Below, piece after piece: positions 44,271 to 48,626 of a stretch of DNA of 48,626 nt. The notes beneath the pieces were generated by a model. That model was not told the DNA's origin. It worked only from the letters and a program-made list of their open reading frames with translations, and searched no databases. The DNA comes from Nitrososphaerota archaeon (GTDB taxonomy: Archaea > Thermoproteota > Nitrososphaeria > Nitrososphaerales > Gagatemarchaeaceae): positions 1 through 48,626 of the forward strand of contig JAPCJS010000003.1 in assembly GCA_027886825.1 (NCBI GenBank). The letters are read 5' to 3'. A program made the translations under genes and the position numbers. Every line of letters begins with the position of its first letter. The first letter of the stretch is position 1.

Positions 44271-44806
44271 TCCCTGACGAGAGACAGGCCCTATCCCTAC
44301 ACGAAAGATACGGAAGCAGCGAGCGAATAGTAAAGCACTGCCGGACCGTCGCGCGTGTCTCTCTCATCATCAGCGACGCCCTCGCCGCCCGCGGGAAGGC
44401 CATCGATGGAAGGGCGACCATGGCAGGGGCGCTGCTGCACGACATCGGGAGGACGAGGACACAGACGATCGAGCACGGATATGTCGGCGCGTCGCTGCTG
44501 GAGCAGGAGGGCGTCGACGGCATCGTCGTGGAGATAGTCAGGCGGCACGTGGGCGCGGGGATCTCGAGAGAGGAGGCCGAGGCGCTCGGTTTTCCGGAGG
44601 GAGACTACATCCCCAGGACCCTCGAGCAGAAGGTGATGTGCTTCTCGGACAAGATGGTCAGCTCTGATGTCGTCAGGCCCTTCGAGGAGGAGGTAAAGCG
44701 GTTTCAGAGGAAGGGCCATGATGTCGACAGGCTGAGGGGGCTGAAGGAGGAGATCCAGCAGGCGCTCGGGGAGGATCCGGAGCCTCTGATATTCTCGACG
44801 ACGTAA
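44267..44806 (+). CDS. HD-domain phosphohydrolase (HDIG type)
   Basis: A 179-residue protein with an HD fold. H in VKHCRTVARVS, the HD pair in AGALLHDIGRTRTQTIEHG, and the distal EIVRRHVGAG and FSDKMVSSDVV together supply the metal ligands H...HD...D. Small archaeal HDIG proteins of this kind are usually uncharacterised; a nucleotide or phosphate-ester substrate is likely. The GTG start overlaps the tfe stop (GTGA). It ends the four-gene group; the region after it has a T-rich ATCATTTTTATACGG patch (about 44808-44822) that may serve both as transcript end and as TATA box for the initiator tRNA. Confidence 0.85.
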   Translation: MIPDERQALSLHERYGSSERIVKHCRTVARVSLIISDALAARGKAIDGRATMAGALLHDIGRTRTQTIEHGYVGASLLEQEGVDGIVVEIVRRHVGAGISREEAEALGFPEGDYIPRTLEQKVMCFSDKMVSSDVVRPFEEEVKRFQRKGHDVDRLRGLKEEIQQALGEDPEPLIFSTT

Positions 44807-44840
44807 ATCATTTTTATACGGCCGTTGGGTCGGTCGGCAC

Positions 44841-44961
44841 AGCGAGGTGGGGAAGCCAGGTCATCCCGGCGGGCTCATAAGTTTCTACTGAGAGACCCGC
44901 AGACCGGTGGTTCGAATGGACCTTGGACTCGGTCCCGGTCCTGAAAGTCCACCCCTCGCTA
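44841..44961 (+). tRNA. Initiator tRNA-Met (CAT) with two introns, one in the T-loop
   Basis: Acceptor AGCGAGG/CCTCGCT, D-arm GGG...CCC, and anticodon stem GCGGG/CCCGC with its three G-C pairs identify an initiator tRNA. The first intron (44880-44894, 15 nt) lies after position 37 with a perfect bulge-helix-bulge: central helix CTCA/TGAG, bulges TA|A and AG|A, giving loop CTCATAA. The second (44917-44947, 31 nt) lies in the T-loop between 59 and 60: outer helix GGTGG/CCACC, central helix TTCG/TGAA, bulges AA|T and AG|T, inner helix GGACC/GGTCC. Removing it restores TTCGAAT and the T-stem GGTGG/CCACC. CCA is not fully encoded (A73 then CCT). Confidence 0.93.
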
Positions 44962-44964
44962 CCT
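44950..44964 (+). repeat. Left direct repeat of the endonuclease element (tRNA 3' end)
   Basis: CACCCCTCGCTACCT, made of the end of the T-stem, the acceptor strand and A73 of the initiator tRNA plus CCT. The identical 15-mer is at 45460-45474. The stop codon of the endonuclease frame (TAG, minus strand 44961-44959) falls inside this repeat. Confidence 0.85.
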
Positions 44965-45431
44965 AACCATAATTCCGTAAAAGGACAGAATCGATCCTGC
45001 ATTCCATTTATGTCTCCTGTTCTTTCCTCTATTGAAGACACGGACATAGTCAACAATCCCGCAAACGGTCTTCAGGTATGAGGCATTGACCTCTGTGAAT
45101 CTGTTGCGACGCGGCGCAGCAGGAAGGGTCAGCAGTTTCTCTGGGAGCGGTTTCTTCACGATAAGATAAGGGAGCACGAGTGCAATCATTTTCTTGACTG
45201 ATTTTGGCTGTTTATCGTGATTTCAAGTTGGTTCTTCCGACGCCGGGAATGGAAGGGAATATCATTAGACGACAAGATCGTGGACACAGGTCCAACCCAT
45301 TCACCCTCTTTCATTGATATCATGAACTTGAGACTAAATTTCAAAGTATGTTTGTGCTGGGTTTCTACCGTAACCGTGAGGCAGCCTTCACCATCAATCA
45401 GTCCAGCAAACCAAGCTTCAGAGACACCCAT
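44959..45431 (-). pseudogene. LAGLIDADG homing endonuclease, split by a -1 frameshift
   Basis: Two overlapping frames make one single-motif LAGLIDADG endonuclease of about 157 residues, the size of I-CreI-type homodimers. The first frame (45431-45186) begins MGVSEAWFAGLIDGEGCLTV, with the catalytic LAGLIDADG helix, and ends at TGA. The second (45189-44959) continues ALVLPYLIVKKPLPEKLL and NRFTEVNAS. They overlap as AAAATGA: loss of one A, a -1 slip on the A-run, or stop-restart are all possible. The DNA is visibly AT-richer than its neighbours. A CTAAATACAG box (about 45449-45458, minus strand) precedes it. The gene is the sole content between the two copies of the tRNA 3' end. Confidence 0.78.
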
Positions 45432-45459
45432 GTTAAAGAATGCTTGAACTGTATTTAGG

Positions 45460-45474
45460 CACCCCTCGCTACCT
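45460..45474 (+). repeat. Right direct repeat of the endonuclease element
   Basis: An exact copy of 44950-44964. It is followed by GTTCAT and then AACCAT, which also follows the left copy directly. TTAGG just before this repeat can pair with CCTAA at the end of the left copy, giving the element short inverted ends. Confidence 0.85.
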
Positions 45475-45536
45475 GTTCATAACCATCTACCGAATCTTAA
45501 TCAACATTAACAAGGTGGGCATACGACGCTTACGAG

Positions 45537-46709
45537 TTGGCCAAGGATTCTACGAGGTCGGTCCACGGGACCGAGGAGAACGACCGCGAGACGGGCTCCG
45601 TCACCACCCCCATCTATCAGACGGTGACGTTCGGGTTCAGGACGGCCGAAGCGGTGGAGAAGGCTGTCAAGGGAGAGTCCGGCGGCTTCGTCTACAGCAG
45701 GTGGGACAATCCGACGATACGGATCCTTGAACGAAAGCTCGCCGACCTCGAGGGCGGGCAGTCGTCTCTCTTCTTCTCATCGGGGATGGCCGCGATCACC
45801 ACCTCCGTGATGTCGCTCGTCCGCAAGGGCGACCACGTGCTGGCGACCAGCGACCTATACGGAGAGACGTACAGGCTGATGCGCGATTTTCTTCCCGGGT
45901 TCGGGGTCAGGACCACGCTCGTGGACACGACCGACCTCCAATCGATGAGGAAGGGGATGAGGGAGAACACGAAGGTCGTCTACATCGAGACACCGACGAA
46001 CCCGACGCTGAAGCTCGTCGATATCAGGGAGGCCGCCAAGATAGCGCACTCGGTCGGAGCGCTCCTTCTCGTCGACAGCACCTTCGCGTCCCCGTTCGGT
46101 CAGAAGCCGCTCGCCCTCGGTGCCGACCTGGTGTTGCACAGCGCGACCAAGTACCTCAACGGTCACTCAGACGTCACCGCAGGGGCCGTGGTCGGAGGCA
46201 GGGAACGGGTCCTCACGATAAAGAAGATGCGGACCATGCTGGGCGGGACCCTCGACCCGCACGCCGCATTCTTGATCCTGCGGGGCATCAAGACGCTCTC
46301 CATCAGGATGCAGAGGCACAACGAGAGCGCCATGGCGCTCGCGAGGTTCCTGAGGTCCCACGACCGGGTGGCGAAGGTCAACTATCCGGGGCTCGAGGAC
46401 CATCCCCAGCACGAGCTGGCGGCAAGGCAGATGAAGGGCTATGGCGGGATGCTGAGCTTCGAGCTGAAGGGTAGCATGAAGGAGGCGATCAGGTTCACCG
46501 AGTCCCTGAAGATCTCGACGCTGGGAGGCAGCCTCGGCGCCGTCGAGACCCTCGTGGTACAGCCTGCGAGCATGACCCACACGCAGCTCTCGGTGCAGGA
46601 CAGGAAGAGGACGGGCATCTCCGACACGCTGATCAGGGTGTCCGTGGGGATAGAGGACTCCGATGACCTGATCGAGGACTTTTCGCAGGCGCTGAAGAAG
46701 CTTCGCTAG
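45537..46709 (+). CDS. Cystathionine gamma-synthase/gamma-lyase family PLP enzyme
   Basis: A 390-residue fold-type I PLP enzyme of the Cys/Met metabolism family. YSRWDNPT (substrate/PLP phosphate contact from the partner subunit), SSGMAAITTSVMSL (phosphate-binding), LLVDSTFASP (Asp180 to the ring nitrogen) and HSATKYLNGHSDVTAG with K205 as the Schiff-base lysine are all in place, as is the C-terminal SLGAVETLVVQPASMTH. It could be cystathionine gamma-synthase, gamma/beta-lyase, methionine gamma-lyase or O-acetylhomoserine sulfhydrylase; sequence inspection does not separate these. TTG start, with CATTAACAA (45505-45513) about 25-30 nt upstream. Its last 77 nt overlap the convergent tiaS gene. 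Confidence 0.9.
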   Translation: MAKDSTRSVHGTEENDRETGSVTTPIYQTVTFGFRTAEAVEKAVKGESGGFVYSRWDNPTIRILERKLADLEGGQSSLFFSSGMAAITTSVMSLVRKGDHVLATSDLYGETYRLMRDFLPGFGVRTTLVDTTDLQSMRKGMRENTKVVYIETPTNPTLKLVDIREAAKIAHSVGALLLVDSTFASPFGQKPLALGADLVLHSATKYLNGHSDVTAGAVVGGRERVLTIKKMRTMLGGTLDPHAAFLILRGIKTLSIRMQRHNESAMALARFLRSHDRVAKVNYPGLEDHPQHELAARQMKGYGGMLSFELKGSMKEAIRFTESLKISTLGGSLGAVETLVVQPASMTHTQLSVQDRKRTGISDTLIRVSVGIEDSDDLIEDFSQALKKLR

Positions 46710-48021
46710 TGGCCGGGTGGAACCAACCCTCGATGAGCGGAAGCGCCTCGTAGAGCTCGCGTCCGTACCGGATGAGAGGCTTGGTCAGGTGCCTCTGTGA
46801 GCCCGATGAGGGGAGATAGATCCCAGGCACCAGGCTCCTGGTGCGGTCCTCTGTCCGCCTCGCGCCCTCGGAGAACTTCGCTCCGCATCGCCTGCACTGG
46901 AACCCTTTGCCAGTACCCTCAGATTTCGCGATCCTGCCGCACGCCGCGCAGGTCGGGTTCACCGACCGCTGCCCGGGGTCGAGAGACAGGACCTCGACCT
47001 TTTCGACGTTGAGTATGGACGGGTGCCTGCTCGTGGCCCTCCGCACGCCTCCGAAGACGCGGACCGCGTCGCCGCGTCCCAGCATCCCAGCTGCCCTCTG
47101 AAGATCCGCCGCCGGCCTGTAGATCGCGCAGCGGACGACCGAACCGGCCGCATTCAGGTCGATGTACAGATGTCCGCCCTCCCCTCGTTCGAGAGCCTCC
47201 ACGGAACCGTCCAGCCAGCCCGACGCATAGGCCTTCATCGGCAACGTGAGCCTTGACGTCAGGTGCGCGTCGGTGCACTGGTTCGAGAGGTAGATCATGT
47301 GACCGGCGAGCTCCTCCTCTGGTCCCAGCATCCTGAGCGCAGACAGGGCGACCCCGGGGGAATCTGCCCGTATCCCAAGGAAGACAGGGTCGGGGCCGTG
47401 CGGGGTGACGAGCACCCTCCTGCTCCTGTGGTCGTAGCTGTTGAAGGTGTGAGGGAAGGTCCTCCGCTCCATCTCCACCACCGGCTCGTCCTTGATCTCC
47501 CTCTTCGTGCCGCACGCCGCCTGCCGCCTGTAGCCGATGATCTCGTAGGTGTGGTCGTCTGTTTCGCTGAAGCCCAGGCTGGCCACCGCCCCGACGACGC
47601 CCATCCCGTTCCCCACGGTGACATGACGGACCTTCCGCTCTGCGAGCAGACTGAGTACCCTCCTGTAGCTCACGAGACCCGAGACGGCGGAGAGATAGAG
47701 CCCCCGGAAGAAGTCGGGCTCGAACGACCCGGCCATGAAGACCAGCCCCGAGTTCGCACCGTTCTCGACATCGGAGAGGCGGTGCAGGATCGTCTCGACG
47801 ACCCCGAAGGCGCCTTCTGGGTCGTCCGTCTCGAACTCCAGGCAGACCGCGGCGTTCCCCCTCGTCTTGAACGGTATGTTGGGGTTGAGCCTTATGAGCC
47901 GTGGATATTTCCCGAAGGTGCACCCCCGGTCGAGCAGCTCGCCGACGGCTCGAAACCCCAGGTGGGTCGTGCAGTGCCCCAGCAGAGAATCAGTGTCGTC
48001 CAGACCGACAGTGCACTGCAT
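46633..48021 (-). CDS. tiaS: tRNA(Ile2) 2-agmatinylcytidine synthetase TiaS
   Basis: A 462-residue archaeal enzyme that attaches agmatine to C34 of the CAU-anticodon isoleucine tRNA so that it reads AUA only. The start MQCTVGLDDTDSLLGHCTTH carries the DDTDS motif. Further family blocks are RLNPNIPFKTRGNAAV, the ferredoxin-like central part, an OB-fold (AVRVFGGVRRATSRHPSILN) and a zinc ribbon (CAACGRI...FQCRRCGAKF). The C-terminus is about 25 residues longer than the conserved part and reads S/P/R-rich (SEASSAPAKSPRSGHRS). That tail is antisense to the end of the convergent PLP gene. ATG start, with CTTAAATCG (48056-48064, minus strand) about 38 nt upstream. Confidence 0.93.
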   Translation of the reverse strand: MQCTVGLDDTDSLLGHCTTHLGFRAVGELLDRGCTFGKYPRLIRLNPNIPFKTRGNAAVCLEFETDDPEGAFGVVETILHRLSDVENGANSGLVFMAGSFEPDFFRGLYLSAVSGLVSYRRVLSLLAERKVRHVTVGNGMGVVGAVASLGFSETDDHTYEIIGYRRQAACGTKREIKDEPVVEMERRTFPHTFNSYDHRSRRVLVTPHGPDPVFLGIRADSPGVALSALRMLGPEEELAGHMIYLSNQCTDAHLTSRLTLPMKAYASGWLDGSVEALERGEGGHLYIDLNAAGSVVRCAIYRPAADLQRAAGMLGRGDAVRVFGGVRRATSRHPSILNVEKVEVLSLDPGQRSVNPTCAACGRIAKSEGTGKGFQCRRCGAKFSEGARRTEDRTRSLVPGIYLPSSGSQRHLTKPLIRYGRELYEALPLIEGWFHPATSEASSAPAKSPRSGHRSPLSPRTP

Positions 48022-48338
48022 CGATGAGATGACCAGCGAGCCGGGCCGCCCTGTAGCGATTTAAGTGATACCGAGTGTCGCTGGTCGGCTCGATTGGGGG
48101 CGCAGCCTGGCTTCTTCGACTCCGACCATCCGTATCCGCCCGTTGCGTTGCTGGATCGGATGAAAACAGTCCAGCCCTTTGCTTGTCTCGATGACCTCCA
48201 TACCGACGATTTTCGGTCCCTCGCGCGGTCCCTGCCCCCAAGCACTTGCCTAGTGACGACCTCGCTCGAGATGATTACCTTCACTTGATGTTAGTCACGC
48301 TTAACTACAAGAGAGGTTTGTGGCATCTTGAGTAGGCC
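48022..48338. other. Intergenic region, at most a small uncertain frame
   Basis: It holds the tiaS promoter. A minus-strand frame of 46 codons (48201-48061) reads protein-like (ETSKGLDCFHPIQQ, RIRMVGVEEARLRPQ), but it has no visible promoter and overlaps the tiaS TATA box. I do not call it a gene. CTTAACTAC (48299-48307) could be the TATA box for the zinc-protein gene. Confidence 0.3.
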
Positions 48339-48506
48339 TTGAAGTGTTACTTCTGTGAAGTTGATGCACGCGGTACATGTTCCGAATGTTCGAGAGGCGT
48401 ATGCAAGGAGCACGGGTCCATCTTCCAAACTCACAGAGCCGAGTCAGGGATTGCAATAAAGCTGGTCTGCAACGAGTGTGACAGGGCCCGCAGGGAACGA
48501 GCATAG
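48339..48506 (+). CDS. Small zinc-binding (treble-clef/B-box-like) protein
   Basis: A 55-residue frame from TTG 48339 to TAG 48506. It has a dense set of possible zinc ligands: CYFC, then CSEC seven residues later, then CKEH, and a final CNEC before a basic tail (DRARRERA). The spacing C-x2-C-x7-C-x2-C-x4-C-x2-H...C-x2-C is that of a cross-braced or B-box-like finger able to hold two zinc ions. An in-frame stop just before the TTG fixes the start. No family is assigned. Such mini-proteins in archaea often mediate protein or nucleic-acid contacts. Confidence 0.6.
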   Translation: MKCYFCEVDARGTCSECSRGVCKEHGSIFQTHRAESGIAIKLVCNECDRARRERA

Positions 48507-48626
48507 GGCTCACAGGATGCCTGTAGATCTCAACGCACATGTTCTCATAAGGGAAGAGTGCGCCTTTTTGTCTACAACGACCATGTCGACCCTGCTCATC
48601 TCTTCATGATTGAACTAGTTTCGGGG

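Noticed and set aside
48096-48110. GGGGGCGCAGCCTGG resembling the 5' half of tRNA-Trp
   Set aside because: No D-stem partner, anticodon stem or bulge-helix-bulge follows, so a split tRNA half is not supported.
48061-48201. 46-codon minus-strand frame upstream of tiaS
   Set aside because: The translation looks protein-like, but there is no promoter or start signal and it overlaps the tiaS TATA box.

Overview
The window looks archaeal. It carries a complete A/V-type ATP synthase operon (subunits K, E, C, F, A, B, D, H and I), transcription factor E, archaeal MBF1, a NAC homologue, the tRNA methyltransferase Trm56, the tRNA-Ile2 agmatidine synthetase TiaS, and intron-bearing tRNA genes. One of those tRNAs has an intron in the T-loop. 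Many genes have a TATA-like box 25-30 nt upstream of an ATG, GTG or TTG start, as expected for leaderless archaeal transcripts. DNA is GC-rich except for a few short AT-rich patches. The gene set, with a class II ribonucleotide reductase next to an NrdD-like protein and multi-intron tRNAs, fits the TACK lineages. A Nitrososphaerota/Thaumarchaeota relative that does not oxidise ammonia is my best guess. This is inference: no rRNA is present, and no amo genes are seen.

Positions 1-20082 are a heterotrophic accessory region. They hold a SelA-like PLP enzyme followed by an F420/flavin luciferase-like enzyme (cut by the window edge), a neutral-ceramidase-like hydrolase, a CocE-type serine hydrolase and an enoyl-CoA hydratase. 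Next comes a complete peptide/oligosaccharide ABC transporter (a divergent binding protein plus DppBCDF-type genes). After it lie an EF_0837-type metallohydrolase, an enolase-superfamily sugar-acid dehydratase, a mutarotase-like protein, a metallo-beta-lactamase-fold hydrolase, a short-chain dehydrogenase, a DUF3830 protein and a large old-yellow-enzyme/TMADH-like flavoprotein. Together they suggest uptake and oxidation of sugar acids, acylated or amide compounds, without fixing the substrate.

Positions 20289-25980 hold an intron-containing tRNA-Trp with a partial copy of its 3' end nearby, a GNAT acetyltransferase, a phosphoribosyltransferase, a frameshifted APC permease, a 3-methyladenine DNA glycosylase directly followed by a class II-type tRNA, and an ammonium transporter with inverted repeats upstream.

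Positions 26158-39368 (all minus strand) contain nrdJ, a winged-helix/ATP-cone/NrdD-like fusion lacking the glycyl-radical site (a candidate nucleotide-sensing regulator), and the ATP synthase operon. That operon reads K-E-C-F-A-B-D-(small membrane protein)-H-I. The small 55-residue membrane protein between D and H is easily missed.

Positions 39669-48626 hold an MFS transporter, two small membrane proteins and a PUA/NAC pair diverging from an MBF1-Trm56-TFE-HD run. An initiator tRNA with two introns follows. Immediately beside it is a small, frameshifted LAGLIDADG homing-endonuclease element bounded by a 15-bp duplication of the tRNA 3' end. A cystathionine gamma-synthase-family gene, an overlapping convergent tiaS and a small zinc-binding protein complete the window.

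The most notable items are the endonuclease element at the doubly split initiator tRNA, the catalytically dead NrdD-like regulator candidate beside nrdJ, and the unrecognised membrane peptide within the ATP synthase operon.
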